Below, piece by piece: positions 36,561 to 43,456 of a stretch of 43,456 bases of DNA (the first letter of the stretch is position 1; every line of letters starts with the position of its first letter). A model generated the notes under the pieces. The model was not told the origin of the DNA and did no database searches. It worked only from the letters and a program-made list of their open reading frames with translations. The DNA is from Lachnospiraceae bacterium. Its GTDB lineage: Bacteria; Bacillota; Clostridia; Lachnospirales; Lachnospiraceae. The stretch spans positions 1 through 43,456 of the forward strand of contig JAEEKV010000011.1 of assembly GCA_016282595.1 (NCBI GenBank). Direction: 5' to 3'. Made by a program: the position numbers and the translations under genes.

Positions 36561-38222
36561 TTACTGCTTCTTCAGCAGCTTCAGATTCATAAATTCTTCC
36601 AGCGGTACCGCGCCGGATGCCACATATCCTTGATAAGCCGTTACTCCAAAGGAGCGGATCAGCTCCAGGGTGGCTTCATCCTCCACGCCCTCGGCGCAGA
36701 CCATGATATTACACTCCTTTGCAAAGAGACAAAGTGCCCTAAGCAGGGAGCAGTCTCTCTTGCTCTTTTTCAACTGACTGGTAAAATCCCTGCCGATCTT
36801 AATGATATCCACCGGAAGCTCCCTGACCATGTGAAGGTCTAACAGACAGGAACCATCCAGGGCCACCAAAACGCCTAAGGATTTGAAAAATACGATTTCA
36901 TGCCGCAGCAGATCCGGATTTAAGAAGCGACATTTATCCGTTAATTCCAAACAGAGATTTTGTCCCGGAAACTCCTTCTTTTTCAGCATGTTCAAAAGGT
37001 ACTGATGAAACTCCGGCTGCCCCAGCTGCCTATGAGACAGATTCACCGTCAAAAGCAGATTGGGATTGCGAGCCAAAATGTCTCGGCCCTCTGCCAGCGC
37101 CCTTCGAAGGATCCAGTCACACAGCGTCATAAAGGAGGAATCATTTTCCAGCCAGGGTAAAAACTGAGCCGGGGAAATCTGACCGTCCTCCCGATGCCAA
37201 CGAAGATAGGCCTCGCAGCCCACCACGCGGTTCTCATCCGCATACAAAATGGGCTGATAAAACAGCTCCAGATTCTGGCAGTTCGCCGCCACATCCTTTC
37301 GAAGGGATGCCACCATCTCAAGAGTTCTGGCGTTGTGAGCCATGTAATCATTTTTCAGGATCACAGGCTGGCCATCCTGAGTGGTCTCTGACCTATTTTG
37401 TGCATATTTTAGGGTTGCCAGAATGGCATGTACATCAATGGTAGGATCATCCGCCACTACAATGCCCGCACTAAGTTTTACAGGCACCTTATTGCCATCC
37501 ACCATCAGCATCCGCAGGGCAAAATTGCTGTAGTCCTGATACAGCTTCGTCATCTGCTCTACCGTCATGGTCTCCGAGCAGAAAAACAGCATGATGCCGT
37601 CTCCGCGGAAGCACTCCCCTTCTCCCTTTGTCATCTCACGAAGCTGGGTGGAAAGTGCGGCAATCACCTTATTCCCGTAGGAATAGCCGTAGGTGCTGTT
37701 TACGCTTTCAAAGTTCATGGTACCGATGAGCATTACCACCGCTCTGCGCCTGGTGGTAAAGATCCCGCGCAAATGCTCCAAGAACCGGATCTGTCCCGGC
37801 AGATTGGTGGTGGGATCCGTATGGGCATCGATCAAAAGGGAAGTGATAGCCACTCCGATATAGGAGGGCAGTCCCGTATAATCCTTGATGGTAAAATACT
37901 TCACCGAGCAGGTGATATACTTATCATCCGCTGTCCGGATATGCCACTGGGTTTCTTTCCGATCCAAGCTCCCCTGACGGGCTCTTTTTACATCCTCATC
38001 AAAGGTCTTGGCTTCCTCCGGCATCAAATGCTCCGCAACCACCTGGGAATTCCTATCCGTGTATTCCCCCGGCAGCCCGAAATCGCTTACCGCCGAAGGC
38101 GACCAGCGGGCAATATTGCGGTGAATATCCAGCACGAAAAAGTAACGACCTTTTTCGTTGGCTGAGGCCGCAAAGTTCTCATATAATTTGTCAATTCGAA
38201 AAGTGTGAACGTTCGCTTCCAT
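36561..38222 (-). CDS. PAS-like/GGDEF-EAL protein with degenerate catalytic motifs
   Basis: GGDEF site reads [14 protein letters not shown] region [77 protein letters not shown]. Start MEANVHTF at 38222 preceded by GAGGGGAAC. Confidence 0.88.
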   Translation of the reverse strand: MEANVHTFRIDKLYENFAASANEKGRYFFVLDIHRNIARWSPSAVSDFGLPGEYTDRNSQVVAEHLMPEEAKTFDEDVKRARQGSLDRKETQWHIRTADDKYITCSVKYFTIKDYTGLPSYIGVAITSLLIDAHTDPTTNLPGQIRFLEHLRGIFTTRRRAVVMLIGTMNFESVNSTYGYSYGNKVIAALSTQLREMTKGEGECFRGDGIMLFFCSETMTVEQMTKLYQDYSNFALRMLMVDGNKVPVKLSAGIVVADDPTIDVHAILATLKYAQNRSETTQDGQPVILKNDYMAHNARTLEMVASLRKDVAANCQNLELFYQPILYADENRVVGCEAYLRWHREDGQISPAQFLPWLENDSSFMTLCDWILRRALAEGRDILARNPNLLLTVNLSHRQLGQPEFHQYLLNMLKKKEFPGQNLCLELTDKCRFLNPDLLRHEIVFFKSLGVLVALDGSCLLDLHMVRELPVDIIKIGRDFTSQLKKSKRDCSLLRALCLFAKECNIMVCAEGVEDEATLELIRSFGVTAYQGYVASGAVPLEEFMNLKLLKKQ

Positions 38223-38245
38223 GTTCCCCTCCCACACACCCTATC

Positions 38246-38274
38246 ATTATATAGGGATTTTGCTGCTAAGACAA
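38246..38274 (-). promoter_or_regulatory. Putative sigma-A promoter with -10 inside a palindrome
   Basis: Minus strand TTGTCT (38274-38269) - 17 bp - TATAAT (38251-38246); palindrome CCCTAT-CATTAT-ATAGGG at 38239-38256. Confidence 0.65.
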
Positions 38275-38424
38275 GGTTTTCACATGATTTATGAAAAACC
38301 GTTTTTTCTCTCTTCGTACTATATTTCGACAAAATCATCCGGAACCGATAGGGCTCCCCGCTCTTTTTGCCGCTAAATTTATAATTGAAAAAGAGCATCG
38401 CCATCCGCTGGCTGCATTATACAT

Positions 38425-38455
38425 AAAAAAGAGGCCTCCCAAAAGGGAAGCCCCG
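38425..38455 (-). terminator. Intrinsic terminator downstream of flagellin-like gene
   Basis: Minus strand GGGGCTTCCC-TTTT-GGGAGGCCTC followed by TTTTTT. Confidence 0.8.
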
Positions 38456-38483
38456 GTTCTTACTGCTTTATGACCCGGACCTC

Positions 38484-39254
38484 TTACATAAAGAGGGCCA
38501 TGGTATTTTTGTGCTTGTTTTCCATTTCCTTTTTCTGCATCATCAGCCTGTAGGTGTCCAGAGTCTGCTGCTTTTGCAGTTTGCTCACATACTCACCGTA
38601 CTCCGTATCGCCCATCCTGCTGACGCCGCTGGTAAGATTGTAGGCTGTGTTGCGACTGGAATTGTACGCATACTCCAGTGCATTGGTCTGGGCGCCAATG
38701 TTGGAACGGGAAGAATTCAAGGTCTCAAGAGCTTTGTCGATGGCCTTCAGATCCACGCTGCCGCCGGTCACATCAAAATCCTCGATGCCAAGGGCCGAAA
38801 GGGTGGCATTGCCGAAATCAATGCTCTTGGACGTACCGTTGCTGTCGGTAGCGATCTGTACGCCCCGAGCGCTGCCGTCAATCAGGTTCTTTTCATTGTA
38901 GCTGGTGATACCGGCCACATCCGTGATCCCCTGCTTCAGCTGATCGATCTCTGCCTGAATGGATTGCCTGTCGTTGTAGGAAAGCAGCCCGTTGGAAGCC
39001 TTCACTCCAAGTTCCCGCATCCTCTGCAGATAATCCGTTACCTCACCAAGTGCTCCGTCAGCGATATTCAGCGCATTCTTTCCTTCGGAAATATTGCTTG
39101 CGCCTGCATCTAAGCCTTTGATCTGTGCATTCTCTTTTTGCAAAATCGCCATTTCGGAAGCGCCATCAGCCGCCCTGTTGATCCTGCTGCCGCTGGATAA
39201 GGACTGCGCGTAGTGATTATAGGCACCATACCCGCCGATTGCTGAAATTCCCAT
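38484..39254 (-). CDS. Short flagellin-like protein with atypical termini
   Basis: SLSSGSRINRAADGASEMAILQKENAQIKGLDAGASNISEGKNALNIADGALGEVTDYLQRMRELGVKASNG...IQAEIDQLKQGITDVAGITSYN; starts at MGISAIGGYGAYNHYAQ, downstream of AGAGGTG. Confidence 0.85.
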   Translation of the reverse strand: MGISAIGGYGAYNHYAQSLSSGSRINRAADGASEMAILQKENAQIKGLDAGASNISEGKNALNIADGALGEVTDYLQRMRELGVKASNGLLSYNDRQSIQAEIDQLKQGITDVAGITSYNEKNLIDGSARGVQIATDSNGTSKSIDFGNATLSALGIEDFDVTGGSVDLKAIDKALETLNSSRSNIGAQTNALEYAYNSSRNTAYNLTSGVSRMGDTEYGEYVSKLQKQQTLDTYRLMMQKKEMENKHKNTMALFM

Positions 39255-39344
39255 ACACATCACCTCTCTTCGTATGTGCAAGGTCAACTGTTGATAGATA
39301 AAATCATTGTATCATATTGGAATCCAAATTGGAAGCAATGTTTT

Positions 39345-40610
39345 TCATCCGGCTGCTCCCTCCGACGTTTTGTGATGGGGCAGCTTCGTCATGGCTACCC
39401 AGCCGATCACTACGCCGACGCCGCAGACCAGACTTCCGGTCACCAGCATAAAACGGATTCCCAGATGATCCAGGATCACACCGCTGATTAGGTTGGAAAA
39501 AACGCCACCCACCGTTATTGCACTGGTAACAAAGGCCTGTCCCTTTACCTGATCCAGCTGTTCCATGGTCTGGCTTACATAGTAGGCCGCTGCCGGTATA
39601 AACACCGCATAGGCAAAGAGCTGGAAGGACTGACTGACAAACATTCCCACCATGCTTTTTGCAAATACCAGGATCAGGATCTTGATAAAAAAGGCAACGC
39701 CGGATATGACAAGCAGCTTCTGCGCCGAGATCTTCCGGAACACAAGGGTGATCAGCGCCATCACCGGGAGCTCTAAGATCGCCTGCAAAAAGTTAGCATA
39801 CCCCAACTCTGTTTCTCCGCCTCCGAGATTTCTAATGATCTGGATCATGAAATCGTTGATCATGTTATGGGCAAAGTAAAAGCAGATCGTTGCCACCAAA
39901 AACAGGGTAAAAGCCGGATAGGTCCTTGCAAAATCCGAAAGACGGTTGTGGGGCTGAGCGGCGCCTTTATCCCCTTCCTCTTTTTTGCCGGATGCAGGAT
40001 CAGAAGCATTCTCCGTCTCCCCCCCGGGCATCCTGAAAAAGAAGATCACCACGGCAGATAGAGCCATCATCAGCATTGTGACATACAAAAGGATCGTTAC
40101 GCCGTTTTTCTCCACAGCGGATCCGATGAAAGCGGAGGTCACGGCGAAGCTGGCAGATCCCAAGCCCCTGGCAAGGCCGTAGAAGATATCACAGCCTGCC
40201 TTCTGATACTCAAAACAAAGCGCCGTCATAACCGGCTGGTAAGCAAACTGGATCATATAGATCAGCCCAAAGACGATAAAGATCAAGACCTTCACATTGT
40301 GCGCAAACAAAAGCACACCGCTTCCTGTCAGGATCACCAGCACCGACAGCAGGATAAACCTGCGATTCGTAAGCGCCCCCGGCTTATCGATCACCCCTGC
40401 AATATAGGGCTGACAAAGGGCGGATACGATGTTAGCTGCCGCTAACAGGATCCCTACCTCCGTATTGGAAAACCCGTTTGCCAACAAATATACCGCCGCA
40501 TAAGCATGCACCGTGCAAAAGGCCGCAAAATAAGTCGCATTCAGCAGTGTATATCTGAGGGTCCAAAAACCCTTTTTAGTTCCGTTTGTTTTCTTCGTTT
40601 CTTCTTTCAA
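39345..40610 (-). CDS. MFS transporter
   Basis: 12-TM protein; LRYTLLNATYFAAFCTVHAYAAVYLLANGFSNTEVGILLAAANIVSALCQPYIAGVIDK resembles MFS_1-like/LacY-type transporters. Confidence 0.85.
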   Translation of the reverse strand: MKEETKKTNGTKKGFWTLRYTLLNATYFAAFCTVHAYAAVYLLANGFSNTEVGILLAAANIVSALCQPYIAGVIDKPGALTNRRFILLSVLVILTGSGVLLFAHNVKVLIFIVFGLIYMIQFAYQPVMTALCFEYQKAGCDIFYGLARGLGSASFAVTSAFIGSAVEKNGVTILLYVTMLMMALSAVVIFFFRMPGGETENASDPASGKKEEGDKGAAQPHNRLSDFARTYPAFTLFLVATICFYFAHNMINDFMIQIIRNLGGGETELGYANFLQAILELPVMALITLVFRKISAQKLLVISGVAFFIKILILVFAKSMVGMFVSQSFQLFAYAVFIPAAAYYVSQTMEQLDQVKGQAFVTSAITVGGVFSNLISGVILDHLGIRFMLVTGSLVCGVGVVIGWVAMTKLPHHKTSEGAAG

Positions 40611-40642
40611 ATGATTACCCCCCTGTTCTGTGGATTATACTT

Positions 40643-40661
40643 TACCACAGATTCCGTGGTA
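40643..40661. promoter_or_regulatory. Candidate operator dyad between divergent genes
   Basis: TACCAC-AGATTCC-GTGGTA, close to a minus-strand TATAAT (40639-40634) upstream of the MFS gene. Confidence 0.4.
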
Positions 40662-40714
40662 TCGCAATTTCTACCACTAAGTAAGTTATGTTCCCGTTTT
40701 TCGTCAAAATCTGC

Positions 40715-40720
40715 TATAAT
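40715..40720 (+). promoter_or_regulatory. Putative extended -10 element upstream of 40822-41982
   Basis: TGCTATAAT on plus strand; -35 weak. Confidence 0.4.
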
Positions 40721-40821
40721 GGATCTAACTCGTATAGCAAAACAAATCCTATGCTATGCAACCAAACAGGGCAAAGCAGCCTATTACAAAAAAAAGCAAA
40801 AACTGACAGGAGGATCCATCT

Positions 40822-41982
40822 ATGAAGGAAGAAGAGATCAAAGAAGACGAGAAAAAAGAAGAACAGTCATTTAAGGATAGCCTTTTTGATCTTCTTAACG
40901 GATTCCAATATAAAGAAGAGGCAGAGAAAAAAGACATCGTCAAAGATTATTTCCGTCTGATCCAAAAGGATGCTTACAAAGACGATCCCGAAGGCTATAA
41001 AGAGGCTGCGCCGGAGCTTGAAACGTATTTTCAGTCCGAAGACTACAAGGTCGTAGAGGGTAATTTTATCACAATGCCGGACTACGCCCTTGAGATGGAC
41101 GCTTTCGTAGCCTCGGTCAAAACACGTGTGCAGCAATTCGGGCCTACCAAAAAAGCCACCGAAGCTGTATCGACCTATCAAAACACCATGGAGCTTTTCA
41201 ACACCAGCCGTGCCTCGGTCTTCAAGGACGAAAGCCCGGAGCACGTAGCCCTTCGAAGAGCCGGTGAAACACTGTGGACCCTGCGTGAGCATACACTCCG
41301 GGATCATAACAGCGATCCCAAAGGACACCTGCAAGCTGCTGCCCCCAAGGAGAAACTTGAATTTGCCAAACAGTGGCTGGCTGCCGCTCACGAGCTTCAT
41401 GACACATCCCGGAAATACCTGAAGGAAAAAGGCTCCATTACCATAACCCCCACCGGCAGAGACCGGAAGCGGGCCGCCGAGCAGCTAAAGCAGATCGGAA
41501 AACTGGAAATGAAGCAGTGTCGCGATTCCATTGAAAAGCAGGCCGGTGAAGGCTTTGATCTGGCAACGGTATATAAGGAGATCGCCAAGGATAAGATCGC
41601 CGAAGCCAAAAAAAATATGGAGGAGCTGAAAAACGAACCGAAAAAAGATACGGCAGCCATGTACAATATCCTCCAGGATTTTATCGCTGCCGGTGCTTCC
41701 ATCAAGGAACTGGAGGCCGGAAAAGATCCCAAAAGAGCCAATATGTTCAAGATCGAAAGGGGCGCACGCCGGGATGTATACGTGAACCTGGCTGTAAACG
41801 GATATATCAAGGATCACAGCGCCGAGCAAATCCTGGCAGATATGGAAAAGGGTCCTGCCCATATGATCAAAAACCTGAAGGAATACCAGAGCAGGATGAC
41901 CAATGATCGCCTGATGGCAAGGGAACCGAGACAGAAACAAAACGTTACTAAGCCCCAGGCGCCAAAACCCCTTGGATTCTAA
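40822..41982 (+). CDS. Hypothetical charged, alpha-helical cytoplasmic protein
   Basis: 386 aa, Lys/Glu rich, no signal peptide or recognised family; AGGAGG RBS just upstream (acaggaggatccatctATG) and strong terminator downstream. Confidence 0.85.
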   Translation: MKEEEIKEDEKKEEQSFKDSLFDLLNGFQYKEEAEKKDIVKDYFRLIQKDAYKDDPEGYKEAAPELETYFQSEDYKVVEGNFITMPDYALEMDAFVASVKTRVQQFGPTKKATEAVSTYQNTMELFNTSRASVFKDESPEHVALRRAGETLWTLREHTLRDHNSDPKGHLQAAAPKEKLEFAKQWLAAAHELHDTSRKYLKEKGSITITPTGRDRKRAAEQLKQIGKLEMKQCRDSIEKQAGEGFDLATVYKEIAKDKIAEAKKNMEELKNEPKKDTAAMYNILQDFIAAGASIKELEAGKDPKRANMFKIERGARRDVYVNLAVNGYIKDHSAEQILADMEKGPAHMIKNLKEYQSRMTNDRLMAREPRQKQNVTKPQAPKPLGF

Positions 41983-41993
41983 AAGATGAAAGC

Positions 41994-42025
41994 AAAGCCC
42001 GGACGGCAATGCCGTCCGGGCTTTT
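41994..42025. terminator. Bidirectional intrinsic terminator between convergent genes
   Basis: AAAGCCCGGACGGC-AAT-GCCGTCCGGGCTTTT: 14-bp perfect stem with T-rich flank. Confidence 0.92.
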
Positions 42026-42028
42026 GTT

Positions 42029-43456
42029 TTACTTGATCTTGGCCGTTGCAGGCTTGTTCGCTTTCTTCAAAAGCGCCTTGTATGCGGTCCGTTTCTTGTT
42101 TGAAAGATCCTCCGGAAGCGTAAACACCGCTTTCTTATGGATGTTCTTAAAGGCCGCTTTGCCGGTCTTTTTCTTGGTCAACTTCTGGGATTTGATCAGG
42201 ATCGTCTTCAGCTTCTTGCAGCCGTTGAAGGCGTTCTTCCCAATAGTGGTCACCTTCTCGCCGATCACGATCTTCTTCAGCTTCTTGCAGTTCATAAAGG
42301 CACCCGGTGCGATGACCGTCAGGCTGTCTCCTTCAATGTCCACTGCTGTCAGGCCGGTGCAGCCTTTAAAGGCGTTCTCGCCGATGCTCTCCACATTCTT
42401 GCCGATGATGACACGAGTCACCGTTGTGTTACCTGCAAAGGCTTCCTTTGCGATCTGAGTTACCTTTGCTTTTCTGCCGCCTTCCAGGGTCGTAACCGCA
42501 GGCACTCTGATCTCAGCTCCCGCGGAGGCTGCAGGCTTATCAAAGATCACGGAAACGATGGTGTTACCCAGCTCATCCTCTTCGATCTTGCTGACTGTAT
42601 AAACTCCGGTACCATCGGCAGGGGTTATGCTCTGTCCCGTTGCAGGAAGAGGTTTATCCTGACCGCTGTCAGGTGTGCCGCTGCCGGAGCCGCCTGATCC
42701 GCCTGATCCGCCCGATCCGCCTTCACCGCCGCTTTGCGTTACGTCTTTCCAAAGCGCTTTCAGGGTGATGTCAGCATCTACGGTGACAGTCTTTCCGATC
42801 TCCTCCAGATCCCATCTGTCGAACACCTTGCCTGCCGGAGCTGTAAACGTGCAATCCGGAATCTTATAGGATGCACCCTTCTTTACGATCACAGCTTCCA
42901 TCCTGCCGCTGCCGCCGTTGGCGTCAAAGCATACCAGGAATGTTTCCTCATCTCTGAAGGACGGGTTCAAAACGATATCTTCCGTAACATCTACCTGCTC
43001 CCCTTCTCTTCCGGAAAGTTGAACGCCGCCCATCTTCCACTGCCATCTGTCAAAGATCTTGCCTTCGGGTACCGAGAAAAAGTTGTCCGGCAGAGTGTAT
43101 TTCTGTCCCTTTACCACGGAATCCGTCATCATATCCGGGATCACTTCACTTTCCTCATCCTTTCGGAAGCGGATCTTCCAGGTATCATCCTTCCAAACAG
43201 CTTTGATGGTCATCGTATCCTCAAAGACGCCGAAACCATTTCCTGCCTTTCTGATATCACCTTCGCCTACCAGCCATCCGTCAAAAACCTTGCCTTTGGG
43301 CGCTGTAAATCCAAACTCTGCATCAGCAGGATCGGGAAGCGCATCCACCCAGATGCCTTTCTGGTAGGTCTTGGTCACTTTCTTTCCGGATCCGTTATCG
43401 GAATCAAAGGTTACCGTGCTGCCTTTTGTTTCCTCGAATTCGATATCGATCAAGAG
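42029..43456 (-). CDS. Surface protein with InlB/Listeria-Bacteroides-type repeats, Gly-Ser linker and BspA-like LRR_5 (5' end truncated by window edge)
   Basis: Frame stays open to 43456 (ORF-track M is a TTG codon). Repeats such as FTAPAGKVFDRWDLEEIGKTVTVDADITLKALWKD; GGEGGSGGSGGSGGSGSG linker; IAKEAFAGNTTVTRVIIGKNVESIGENAFKGCTGLTAVDIEG. Confidence 0.82.
   Translation of the reverse strand, partial: LLIDIEFEETKGSTVTFDSDNGSGKKVTKTYQKGIWVDALPDPADAEFGFTAPKGKVFDGWLVGEGDIRKAGNGFGVFEDTMTIKAVWKDDTWKIRFRKDEESEVIPDMMTDSVVKGQKYTLPDNFFSVPEGKIFDRWQWKMGGVQLSGREGEQVDVTEDIVLNPSFRDEETFLVCFDANGGSGRMEAVIVKKGASYKIPDCTFTAPAGKVFDRWDLEEIGKTVTVDADITLKALWKDVTQSGGEGGSGGSGGSGGSGSGTPDSGQDKPLPATGQSITPADGTGVYTVSKIEEDELGNTIVSVIFDKPAASAGAEIRVPAVTTLEGGRKAKVTQIAKEAFAGNTTVTRVIIGKNVESIGENAFKGCTGLTAVDIEGDSLTVIAPGAFMNCKKLKKIVIGEKVTTIGKNAFNGCKKLKTILIKSQKLTKKKTGKAAFKNIHKKAVFTLPEDLSNKKRTAYKALLKKANKPATAKIK

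Noticed and set aside
39276-39345. Sigma-28 type promoter upstream of the flagellin-like gene
   Set aside because: No convincing TAAA-N15-GCCGATAA could be found; only AT-rich sequence with TTGGAATCCAA palindromic bits.
42660-42725. GATCCGCCT tandem repeats as a possible CRISPR or satellite
   Set aside because: They encode an in-frame GGSGGSGGSGGSG linker between domains; no spacer structure.
1-43456. CRISPR arrays, tRNA/rRNA genes, transposases or integrases
   Set aside because: None recognised on either strand; no repeat-spacer pattern and no transposase motifs among the ORFs.

Overview
The window looks like Bacillota DNA, most likely Lachnospiraceae (inferred from gene content and style, not searched). 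It is dominated by a long minus-strand cell-surface glycopolymer locus. Recognisable parts: an ABC exporter (Wzm/TagG-like permease 12199-12978, Wzt/TagH-like ATPase 11269-12174); a CDP-glycerol glycerophosphotransferase (TagB/F)-like polymerase; dTDP-rhamnose genes rmlA, rmlC and rmlD (no rmlB in the window); glf; GDP-mannose/GDP-fucose genes (manC, fcl, gmd, and an 824-aa nucleotidyltransferase-like/cupin/mannose-6-P isomerase fusion); an IspD/TarI-like cytidylyltransferase next to an extended SDR; a second UGM-like flavoprotein; a GT-C-like glycosyltransferase; and an acyltransferase-3 on the opposite strand. Several secreted wall-active or surface proteins are interleaved: a GH25 lysozyme, an amidase_3/glucosaminidase, a papain-like peptidase, and BspA/InlB-repeat proteins. 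The right part carries a degenerate GGDEF-EAL protein, a minimal flagellin-like protein, an MFS transporter and an orphan helical protein. Best candidates for something undescribed: (i) a ~190-bp multi-hairpin element bounded by 13-bp perfect inverted repeats at 34541-34721, inside an operon; (ii) a 61-bp scar at 24683-24743 derived from a BspA-like gene 3' end, into which manC reads out of frame; (iii) a degenerate GGDEF-EAL protein as apparent first gene of a gmd/CDP-precursor operon, with its -10 box inside a palindrome; (iv) two homologous split membrane-protein pairs at 1-4174, one ending in a metallo-beta-lactamase fold. All functional assignments come from reading motifs; no database search was run.
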